A stretch of 64,000 nucleotides of DNA, taken from positions 23,026,046 through 23,090,045 of the forward strand of contig NC_065570.1 of assembly GCF_937616625.2 (NCBI RefSeq), in the 5' to 3' direction. The position numbers were made by a program, and so were the translations under genes. The stretch's first letter is position 1. Each line of letters opens with the position of its first letter. This document shows, one piece after another, positions 23,571 to 33,146 of this stretch. Below the pieces are notes generated by a model. That model saw nothing but the letters and a program-made list of their open reading frames with translations, did no database searches and was not told the origin of the DNA. This stretch comes from Mercurialis annua. Taxonomy: Eukaryota > Streptophyta > Magnoliopsida > Malpighiales > Euphorbiaceae.

Positions 23571-24968
23571 TTACTCCGCACGAAGAGACAAACAAAATAA
23601 TCACCTTAGTCCAACAGACAATCGAGTTATACACCGCAATTTATGAACCACAATTCACCCAAGCATGCCATTGAACATAATTAACCCCAAACATACTTAA
23701 AAGATAAATCAGGACATGCCACAATAATTTTTTTTTTTAAATCGCATTATAAAATCACCATGTAATTACATCATCCTTTAATAGTACGCTTCAAAATTTA
23801 TTTTGAAATTTAAAGTCCAATACGAAAACTTCCAAAAGTTTTAATTGAGCTCCACGGTTAAAACAAATCACAATTTGTAAGAGTCTCTTCTTATTTATAT
23901 ATTTCTTTAAAACGGATACCCAAGTATCTCAAACCATAAAATCATCGAGCTAGCCGAGTCATTACAACTATCAAGCTCAACTCCTAAATTTGGGTGACCC
24001 AAGTCGATCCCAAAACAATCGTTTATAAAACGTGTTCAAAATATTATTAAATCCGAAAAAATATTTAAATTTTTTTTTTTTTTTTCCTTTTAAAATTAAG
24101 AGCTTAACAAACCCAAACGTGAAACAGAGATTTAAAAGTCAAATGAGAAATCTTTAATTTCAACCAACCATTTTATAAATCCCAATATTCTAAGATGTGA
24201 CAAAATAAAATTAACGTTAAATTTTAACACGACAAATTATCATGTAAATAATAACCTTTAGGAAATCGTCGTTTGTCAACATCAAACAAAATATAATGTT
24301 TCAAAATACTATAATTTCTTTTACTGGTAATTTAACAAAAATCAAACTTATATGGATATAAAATCAAACTTCTCCTTTGATTCTGTGTCAAAACACAAAT
24401 CGAATAAAAATAACTTCCTCAATAAAAACCCTTAAAACAACATGTGATCAAACAAGTATGACCACAAAACATAATAAAAGATTTTATAATCGAAATCATT
24501 TATATTAGAAACAAGGCCAAAGCCTAACAAAATATTATTTTTTTAATTATCCATGTTCTCGGCCCAAGCCAAACTACTCACTAAATAACTTAAAGTTATT
24601 AAAATCATAAAAGCCAAAACTTATCAAACAACATCATACCCAAGTATGAGTTTTAGAAAAATTTAACAACCCAAAATTTCCCGAGAAATCGAAAGCAATA
24701 ATAACCACCCAAGTGAAATAATCTTTAACATGATGAAACACAGCAAGTAACATCCAAATGAAATTAATTGTCAATCATAGCATTAACACCAAATAAAGAC
24801 TGACGGACATCACCTATAGGATGTAGGCTGAAAGTTTGAAAATAAATGATGACGTTTTAAAGACAAGACACGAATCCTAATTCCGCAGTAGTTCCTATGA
24901 CACGACACCACTTATCATGCCAAAACAAATAACAAATAACATGCATAAGGCCTTGGTTTGAAACCAAA

Positions 24969-24980
24969 GCTCTGATACCA
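24969..24980 (-). promoter_or_regulatory. LARD2 primer-binding site (initiator tRNA-Met)
   Basis: On the minus strand TGGTATCAGAGC lies four bases after the LTR end GGGTCGTGACA. It is complementary to the 3' end of plant initiator tRNA-Met, the usual primer of plant LTR retrotransposons. Confidence 0.93.
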
Positions 24981-24984
24981 AGTT

Positions 24985-27900
24985 TGTCACGACCCATTTT
25001 CATGAATCGCGACCGGCGCTAGGGTATGGGTAATGTAGTACCGAAACCCGTAGCTAGCCTTCATTTAATTCATAAACACATAAACCTGCAGAAAACCAAT
25101 GCTCGGGGGCAACCGAGACTTCAACCTAAACTAGCAGTTATAATAATCAATAGTTAATATAACATGCTTATTCAATTCTGTGTCTAAAATAAATTTATCA
25201 TAAACCAATATAAATAATATAACATGCCAAAGCAATATAACCAGTCGAACCAATCCGACAAAATATATAATAATAACAAAGACGTCTAGTTACTACTGCG
25301 GTCTAAGAATAAAACAGTTTTACATATTTATTAAAATAAAAGGAACCTCCGAGGAAAAGTAAATGCGGAGATCACCAGACTCTCTCAGATCATAACCCTG
25401 GGGGAAATTGGGAAAACAACGGGGTCAGATATACTGAGATGAGTTCATACCACTATTTACATTTATTAAGTGGAAAACCTTTAAAACGCTTAAAACATTT
25501 AATAACGATATTTCAGATAATAGTTGGAACCCTAATCCACAATTCTAAATAATAATCATAATCCAATAGGTCTGGTCCCGAGAGCTGAGCTACACCGAGT
25601 TACCACTGACCACACTTATACCAGAGTCCCGAGAGCTGAGCTACACCGAGTTACTCTACTTGGTCCCGAGAGCTATGCTCACACCGAGTTACCACATTAC
25701 CATAATTACCTTTCCCAGATCATTACCGGTGCGCACGCAGTCCTAATGATGCCCATTAGGTAGCACGTTCCAACTAAGAGCCATAATATAAAAACAGTTC
25801 GAAATATACGTACAGTATATATATTTAATATTAAAATAACAATTTACTTAATAAAGCGGTAAATAGTAAATATAAACTCACTGCTTGCTAATCCACGTGA
25901 AATACCGGCAAGCAACTAACTCTGGTTCGCCTCTGAAGCACGAACAGTAGACGAGTCTAGACAAATAAAATAATTATTAAAATAAGACCCTAACTCTAAA
26001 GAGTACTAGACACCACATAGGACTAGCACAAATAATAATCCAGATAGAATCACAGAGAAACACAATCTCGCTTAAATTATAATGCCGTAAATAAATCAAG
26101 CTTATTGAGTTCATATTTAAAAATCATCCGAAAATATTAATTAAATAATATTTAATTAATAAATAAAATCATTTCCTCAAATAGTGGGGTAGCCGAGTTT
26201 CTTAAAACTACCAAGCTATTCCCACATGTCGGGCGACCCAAGTCTAACCCGACCCAACCATAAAATCAGAGTTATAAACCACAGTTTATAATTTAATATT
26301 TACTAAAATATTAATCAATATCAAAATAGAACTCAATAGCTTGAAATCCAAGTAATTAAATATTACCGGCAAAATATCTCATTAAATAAATCAATTAAAT
26401 AAATAAAAGGCTAAATTATAAATTTAGCCAAATTGGCCCGCTAAGCCAAATTTTCTAAAATTTATTTATTAGATAAAATATCGAAATTTCCCCTTTATAA
26501 TAAATCAAATAAATAATTTAAAAGTTAAATTAAAATTTGATCATATTGGCACATTAAGCCAAAAATATCTAAAATTATAGATTAGATATAAATATCCAAT
26601 TCCCATCTATAAAAGTCAAATAAGTAATTTTAAATTAAAGTAAAGTAATTTAAAACTATAAACAATAATATTATCAAATTGCCAAGTTATAAGTCGAACT
26701 AAATCCGCAAATTAAATTTAAAATCAATTAACAAAATAGAATTCAAAATAATATTCGTAAGTCCGATTTTAAAATCAATAGTTAATTAATTTAATAAGTC
26801 ATCTAAATAATTCAATACAAAAACAATTAAACACCAACAATTATAATAAATATAACTAATCTAACCAATAGAAATGTAAGGAATAATATATATGGCCCAA
26901 TCAAATTGAGTTATTCCATGCAACCATAACCAAGCCCAACAATATGAAGTTAAAATCAAATAAGGAGAACAACCAATTCATTCGTCCACTTCACGACATA
27001 GCCCACAGAAACAAAATCAAACAATTTGAAAACCAAACATTCAATCTAACACCAATTTGAGCCAAATTAAATTACCGCCAAAGACAACACACCATGAACA
27101 TGAGTTATGCAACTCTTACTGTCAAAGACAGTAACAACAATACTTCAAGCCACAATAATCTTCATAAATAGACACTCAAATCCTGGGAAAGGATTTAAAG
27201 GATTTTTGGCAGATTAAAGAACAAGAATTGCTGCCAAGGAATAACAATTGAAAAACAGAGAAACCGAACAAACAACACAACAAGTAACGACGAAACCGAA
27301 CGGCGAAAGAAAAGGATTGAATCACGTACCAAAAACGATTCCAACACGTAGGGAATGATGAGTTCGTTCAGTGAGGATGAACGAAGTGAATGATCTCAGC
27401 AATAAGCTAGAATAAAAGTGTAACGAATCACAACGAGTATTGATCAAGAATGAATAACGATGAAACGAGAGCGATATACTTACCGATTCCGAAGCGAATG
27501 AAAGGGGGAAAGAACGAATGATGTTTTTAGAGTGTTTCTAATAATGGGTCGGCTAGGGTTCCTCTGAAATAAATTAGGTTTCTGAATAAAAGAAGAGATC
27601 GAATGACAACAGGTCTATTTATAGACCTGTTGCCCGCTGGTGTGCGATCGCACACTAGGTGTGCGTTCGCACACTCGAAAATTAATCCAAATCATCTTAA
27701 ATTTTGATCCAACGGTCAATTGTTTGTCGTGCACAGCATATCCAAAGATGAGCCCGATCCAACGGTGCAATAGGGAGATATGGATGGTTTATCAAAACAC
27801 GTCAGATTTAGAAGGCACACGAACACAACATCGATTGTAATTCGGATAAAAATCAAATCGTCATCGAAACTTCACGCGATACGTGCGACATATACAAGAT

Positions 27901-28012
27901 ACAACTCCAATCCCAAATAAAGTTTCACACTTGCTAAGTCCACCATTAATAATCCGAAACAAAGTCGGAAACACAACGAAACCATGACGGAAAAAAAATA
28001 CGGGATATTACA
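24985..28012 (-). repeat. LARD2 5' LTR, complete
   Basis: 3028 bp, from TGTCACGACCC to CGGGATATTACA on the plus strand. It is the only complete, uninterrupted LTR of this superfamily in the window. It contains the dyads at 27640-27674, the TATA palindrome at 27607-27632 and the hairpin at 25882-25914. Confidence 0.95.
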
Positions 28013-28206
28013 CTTCAATCTAATGTTTTGCTAGTTGTAATTGAATCATTGTGGTTTGCTTCAAATCTTTTGGTTTTACTTGGTCGCGGTTCATCGTTCT
28101 TGTGATTCATTGGTTACGGTTTCTTAAACTGATTTTCTACCTATTGTCCTTTAACTTGCTACTGTGATTCATAGGTTATTGAAATTGTTTAATGTTGGAC
28201 TTAAGG
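28013..28206 (+). repeat. 194-bp host duplication, right copy
   Basis: Identical by eye to 17675-17868. It begins CTTCAATC directly after the LARD2 terminus and continues into the remaining part of solo LTR1 at TTTGTGTACTG. Confidence 0.9.
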
Positions 28207-30412
28207 TTTGTGTACTGTTCAAATACGTTTTGGCTAAGATTTCTAACGTAGCTTCTGAGCGTGGTTTGTTAATTGAGATTTATTATTGCCACTGTTAACT
28301 TCTGTGCATGACTAGGAGAAAATTTCAAATTTGTTGGGTAATTGATTTCACAATTGTTTGTTTCAATCTGAGTGGTCATGCAAATTTGAGTTATGAAGGT
28401 TTCATTGGCTTATGTAATGTTTGTTTACTGTTACGTGGGAATCATTCTTTAATAATTCCATATTTTTGGCTACAATTTGAGGTGGTTCTTGATTTGAACC
28501 TTTAATTTCATTGGCTAATTGTTAATCATGACTAATTTGTCTTTTGTTTAACTTGAGCTTGATTTTGGCTGGTTGACTTATTCTTTTTCAAACCAAATGT
28601 GTTGGCTTGCTTTTGTTAAATTGGAGATGATGGGACATGGTTAAGTAATTAGTTTCCATTATTATTATTTAAAAGATAATAATTTATTTTAAATTGTTAT
28701 TTTTTTTTATCGATTTCAATTTTGGACTTTCGAATTTCTTTTTGATTTCTAATTTGTCAATTTGATAGCATTATTTTAAATCTAAAAATAATGTTAGTTT
28801 TATTTATTATTTTATTTATTTTGATTATTGTAAACGGAAAGCGAATAATTATATTTTAAACAAATAATATATAATTACTCGGGTAATTATTAAATTTTGA
28901 AATTATTGACTAACTTGTCAATTTGACGTTTTAGATTTTAAACATTTTCTTAACTCATTTCAGTTAAGTTTTGACGGTAAGTAATGGTTACTTGAGTTAC
29001 AAGTTATTGAGTTCTGTTTTAAATTTTGATTATTATTTTATCAAAGTTGTTCTATAATTATAAACTATGACTAATAATTGGATATAAATATATTTATTTT
29101 ATCAAGTTATTTTTGGAATTATAAACCCTGGTTTATATTTGATAAAATATTTGGGTCGAGTTAGACTTGGGTCACCCGACATGTGAGGCAGCTTGGTAGT
29201 TTTTGGTAACTCTGCGGACCCAATATTTAGAAATTGATTTATTTTATTATTTAAATAATATTTAAATAATATTTTCTGAAACGGATTTTAAAGCGGAAAC
29301 TCAATAAACTTGACTAATTGTGGACTTATTAATTATTTGAGTATTGTATTACTCAATGTTGTTAGTATTTTGACTCGGATTGTGTTGTGGTTAATTGTCC
29401 ATTCTGGTTGGGTATACATGTGTTTGACTCGGTTTTGTGCTAATCTTATGTGGTGTTTAGTACTCTCTAGAGTTAGGGATTGATTTTAATATTAGTTTCT
29501 ACTCTGTTCTTAGACTCGTCTACTACTCGTGCTTCAGAGTCGAATCAGGTTTTGTCGCTTGCCAGGTTTTCACGTGGATTAGCAAGCAGTGAGTTTGTAG
29601 TTCTATTTACCGCTTTATTAAGTACCGCATCATATTTTAATATTATAAATGCTTTTGAACTGTTTTTACGGATTATGGATCTGGAATGAAACGAGCTGCG
29701 CGATAGGCTTGTATCAAGACTGTGTGCACCAGTGAGTACTCTGGGAATCGGCAGACTAATGTCTTGCTTACGCTGGTATATATATGATGAGGATTTGTTC
29801 CCGTCCACTCTGGATTTATCAGTATGTTATGTCATACTTACGCTGGGATCATTTCAATACTGTTTTCCATAATCATATCATATTAGTATAAAATGTTTTT
29901 ATTTAAGGTTTTTAACTTAATAAATGTAAATAGTATTGCGAACTCATCTCAGTATATCTGAGCCCGTTTTTTTTTCCAAATTTTTCAGGTTTATGATTTG
30001 AAAGTTGGTCCGCTCCCATTCTTTTGATTCCTTGGAGGTTTTATGTTATTTAAACTAGTCAACTGTTTTCGAACTCTTAGACCGCAGTAGAACTAGTTAT
30101 ATTATTATTTAGATTGTTGTACTCCGGGATTGGCAGATTTGTCTGATTGATTTAATTTTATTGTTGGCATGTTACTCTGGATTATATCGTTAAATATAAG
30201 GCATGCTGTTGAGACTCGGTTCAGATATTTAAGTTGTTTATATTAGAAATGTGATATAAATTGCTAGACTTAGGTTGGAGTCTCGGTTGCCCCCTAGCAT
30301 GTTTCTATAGGTATATATGTTTGATTTTTTTCCGCGAGGTTTGTTACGGGTTTTGGTACAACCATACCCATACCCTAGCGCCGATCGCGATCCATGAAAT
30401 TGGGTCGTGACA
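28207..30412 (+). repeat. Solo LTR1, 3' part
   Basis: Continuation of the LTR that starts at 16985. It includes the conserved block GGGTCGAGTTAGACTTGGGT near 29153, hairpin 29557-29587, and the terminal GGGTCGTGACA. No gene. Confidence 0.88.
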
Positions 30413-30417
30413 ATCAC

Positions 30418-30739
30418 AAAATTCATTATTCACTAAATCACTAAATAATTCGAAATTGCTTGTGAAACAATTATGCTAGCACACAAGCACTAGTTTTGGC
30501 TAAGGTATGTTCGTGTGGATACTCGTAGAGGACGCGTTCTTTTGGAGGCGTTTCTAATCCGAGGCCAGGTATCACCAAAGTGAACCGCCTCCTTCATTCC
30601 TACATTGCTGTTGGAATTTGACATACAATTAAGTATTAATGATATTATTAATCTATTTATTCAAATTACATGGATCTTGGTTTGAGTTTTTAATAAATAT
30701 TTGAAATTCCGCTGCGTTATGAATCTAGAAAACCCAACA
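30418..30739 (+). repeat. Copia solo LTR, 3' part
   Basis: 322 bp from the ATCAC target duplication to AACCCAACA, then TTGGG. It resembles the downstream end of plant copia LTRs (TCGTAGAGGACGCG, GAGGCCAGGTATC). Confidence 0.78.
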
Positions 30740-30804
30740 TTGGGTATTGCCTCGGGGTTTGCAGTGGTCCTGAGCTTGTTTTAAAAAAAATATATTATTT
30801 TTCG

Positions 30805-30905
30805 CATCTAGTAGCTTTTCGCGTGCGCTACATCTTGGGGATCGCGGGCGCGACCTGTGTCGCGGATGCGATATTATTGAGTAGCGAGCGCGACAGCGCA
30901 CTGTG
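30805..30905 (+). promoter_or_regulatory. GC-rich dyad block upstream of the LTR3 TATA-like box
   Basis: A cluster of imperfect short dyads, such as TCGCGGGCGCGA, TCGCGGATGCGA and GTAGC...GCTAC, in otherwise AT-rich DNA. It is followed by CTATTTAAAC near 30920. Same position as the dyads of LARD2-4 but of different sequence. Confidence 0.6.
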
Positions 30906-33065
30906 CAGTTCGCTGATTTCTATTTAAACTCTCTTATTTCGACTTAAAACACTTTCTAAACTTTTCTAAAAACCCTAGACGGCTGATTACTCTCTGATAT
31001 TGGTATTCCTTCACTCTTTGGTCCTATTTTGATTAATTTTAATTATCTGTATCAATTCTCTTGTGGTTTAATCATTGTCTATTCGATTCAAGTGATTTTA
31101 AACTCAATAGGTCTATGTGTATGTATTTGTAGGCTGATTTGGGTTGATTAAATTTCTAGGTTTTGATTGTTTTGTCTATTCAAGAGGTATGTGGTTCAAG
31201 TCCTTTATTTTGAGTATAGTTTATTCGGTTTTGTGTTAGTTCATTACTTTGGGTGACATAGCATGTTGTATATTCTATTTTTGCTTGATTAAAATATGAG
31301 ATTTCATACTTTGGGTGTTGTTGTTGTTAATTGTTGTTATTCTTACATGATAGGCTTTGAATCATTGATTAGACTAAGGGCTATGTGAATTGGCATATTG
31401 TTATATATTAAATCCTGATTCGCCTTGTATTAATATCTGGAATTTTATAAACTTGATCTTAGGTTGTTATATGTCAATTGTACCTAGGGTGTATAGGAGA
31501 AATTGGTTATATCAAATTGTCATGTCAACTGTGTCTTTCTTAATAACAAATTCGATATTTTAAGAATTTATTTAAGTGGCTGGAAATTAATAATTAAAGG
31601 ACTGATTTCATATATTAAAAATGTGTACTTTAGATTCCTAATTGGTTGTTGGCTTATTCGGTTATGTTGGGTTTATTTTGCCTAAGTTATGTGGCTTACC
31701 TTGGGTTGTTTCATTAAGTTTCTAAGGGCTGTAAAGACGTGTTATAAAACTGTATTAGGATATATACAAGATATTGGTTTGAATTGCCGCTTAAGTGATT
31801 GATTAGATTGATTGAAATGCATGTAAGGTGTTACCTTGTTTGGGTAATGTATTGCTAAGCTATTTCAGTTTTTAGTTGAACTTAACAGGTGTTATAAATC
31901 ATGTTGAGTTCGTTTCAGGCGATCTATACAGTTGTATATACTTTGCATGAAACTTGTCAAGTGTTGGCAAGGTATATGGCTTGTTGCTCATTATGGTTTG
32001 GTGTTGTTAAGTTAAGTATGAGTTCTTTTTTTCAAAATAACCTTGGGTTATTAAAGGATTTGATTTACTATGTTTTTGAATTAAAGGATTATTACTTTGA
32101 GCTTTGCTTTGGAATACTTTGGGTCGGGTCAGACTTATGTCACCGGCATCTTGTGTAGAGCTATATAGTGGATGAGGCCAACACACTACCTTGGTAACTT
32201 TAATTGTTTTAAAAGGGTTATTTAAGAATTTAAGGACTTCAGATTTGATTTCAAAAGTGGGAACTCACCAAAGCTTAACTTGCCTAAGTTGTTTATGAGA
32301 ATTGTATGGATTCTTTGGTTTGTTTGGTACATGGATGTTTTCCTTACTTGGGTTGTACTTTGGTTGCGTTCAAGATGCTAGTCCTATGAGGTGTCTTGTA
32401 TTCTTAAATTAGGGGTTGTATGGATTTTAATTTATACATTGTTTTAGACCTGTCGACTTCTCGTGCTTCAGAGTCTATGCAGGGTTAGCTATTTGCCAAG
32501 ATTCACGTGGTTAAGCAAACAATGAGTTTATAGTGTTATTTACCGCTTTATTCAGTACCGTAAATTATTTTAATATACCAAATGCTTATGAATTGTTTTA
32601 AGCGATTATGGATCCGGATTGGAACGAGCTACTCGATAGACGAGTATCGAGACTGTGTGCACCTGTAAGTACTTTGGAATTGGATGACTAATGTCTAGCC
32701 TACTTTGGATTATACTTTGGGATTATACTTTTGGATTTCATTTCAATAATATATTCCATAATCAAGTACATTAGTATATTAGTATAAAAGGATTTGTTTT
32801 AATGGTTTTAATCTTAATAAATATAAATAGCATTATGAACTCATCTCAGTATACCTGACCACGTTGTTTTCCAAATTTTTTCAGGCTTATGATTTTTAGA
32901 GCGTTGGTCATCTCCGATTCTTTAATTCCTCGGAGGTCTTTTTATGTTATTAAACTAGTAAACTGTTTTACTTCTTAAACAACAGTAGAACTAGTTATCA
33001 TTGGTTGTTATACATTGGATTGTCGTATTAGTACTACTGTTTGTTATTATAACTTGGGTTAATTT
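30906..33065 (+). repeat. LTR3, downstream part
   Basis: Starts near CCCTAGACGGCTG (30970) and carries the superfamily blocks: GGGTCGGGTCAGACTTATGT near 32120, CGTGCTTCAGAGTC, hairpin 32490-32521, TACCGCTTTATTCAGTACCG, and ACAGTAGAACTAG near 32985. Short open frames here are chance. It is cut at about 33065 by a foldback element. Confidence 0.75.
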
Positions 33066-33146
33066 CATAAAACATCACGACCTTTACACGAAATTTTGTT
33101 TTAATAACGATCTTTCAAAGTTGCCATATAAAACCATGATCTTTCA

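Larger units (their letters stand above)
20367..24968 (-). other. LARD2 internal region, no coding sequence found
   Basis: About 4.6 kb. The longest open frames are about 65 residues and none resembles a retroelement protein. Landmarks shared with LARD1 and LARD4 include the conserved island at 22840-23057, the G-box hairpin at 23547-23570, two LTR-like blocks (20606-20695, 23945-24015), and a purine/pyrimidine segment near 24065 with a long T run. As the element is nearly unmutated, the lack of gag/pol is original and not due to decay. Confidence 0.8.
17867..28012 (-). mobile_element. LARD2: young non-coding LTR retrotransposon
   Basis: Minus-strand element. The complete 5' LTR is 24985-28012 (3028 bp, TGTCACGACCC...CGGGATATTACA on the plus strand). 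The 3' LTR is 17867-20353 (2487 bp, missing 541 bp at its left end). The primer site for initiator tRNA-Met is at 24969-24980 and the polypurine tract at 20354-20366. The internal region of 4631 bp lacks gag and pol. By eye I found only two differences over the 2487 shared LTR bases (18880 A / 26539 G; 19706 T / 27365 C), so the insertion is recent. It sits inside solo LTR1 in the opposite orientation. It must have been mobilised by proteins of another element. Confidence 0.93.
16985..30412 (+). mobile_element. Solo LTR1 (LARD superfamily), split by LARD2
   Basis: Starts TGTAATACCCCG at 16985 and ends GGGTCGTGACA at 30412, with the perfect 5-bp duplication ATCAC on both sides (16980-16984, 30413-30417). 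After removing LARD2 and one copy of the 194-bp duplication it is about 3.09 kb, close to the intact 3028-bp LARD2 LTR. It carries the hairpin at 29557-29587, TTTATTAAGTACCGC at about 29615, and the GACCGCAGTAGAACTAG motif near 30080. There is no internal region or second LTR, so it is a solo LTR. Confidence 0.9.
15749..30739 (+). mobile_element. Copia-type solo LTR, split by a nested insertion
   Basis: Starts TGTTAGTTATATGCACTAGG at 15749 and ends AAAACCCAACA at 30739. It is flanked by the perfect 5-bp duplication TTGGG (15744-15748 and 30740-30744). Without the nested insertion (16985-30417) it is about 1.56 kb. The TGTT...AACA ends and the internal stretch TACTCGTAGAGGACGCG are typical of plant Ty1/copia LTRs as I recall them. 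No coding region or second LTR is present, so it is a solo LTR left by LTR-LTR recombination. Strand is inferred from that family resemblance. Reading TG...CA alone cannot orient it. Confidence 0.8.
15614..33065 (+). mobile_element. LTR3: plus-strand LTR, split and 3'-truncated, host of the nest
   Basis: Starts TGTAACACCCCGTATTTTTT at 15614 inside satellite DNA. It runs to 15748, is interrupted by the copia solo LTR, and resumes at 30745-33065. The second part carries a GC-rich dyad block (about 30805-30905), a TATA-like CTATTTAAAC near 30920, the conserved hairpin at 32490-32521 and the TTATTCAGTACCG block, in the same order as the other LTRs. The last 250 bp or so of the LTR, including GGGTCGTGACA, is missing where a foldback element begins. 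No internal region follows, so this is a solo or truncated LTR. Confidence 0.75.

Noticed and set aside
20367..24968. Hidden gag/pol in LARD internal regions
   Set aside because: No long frame and no protease, reverse transcriptase or integrase motif was found on either strand. A frame of 67 residues at 23431-23634 is not kept as an equivalent protein in LARD4.
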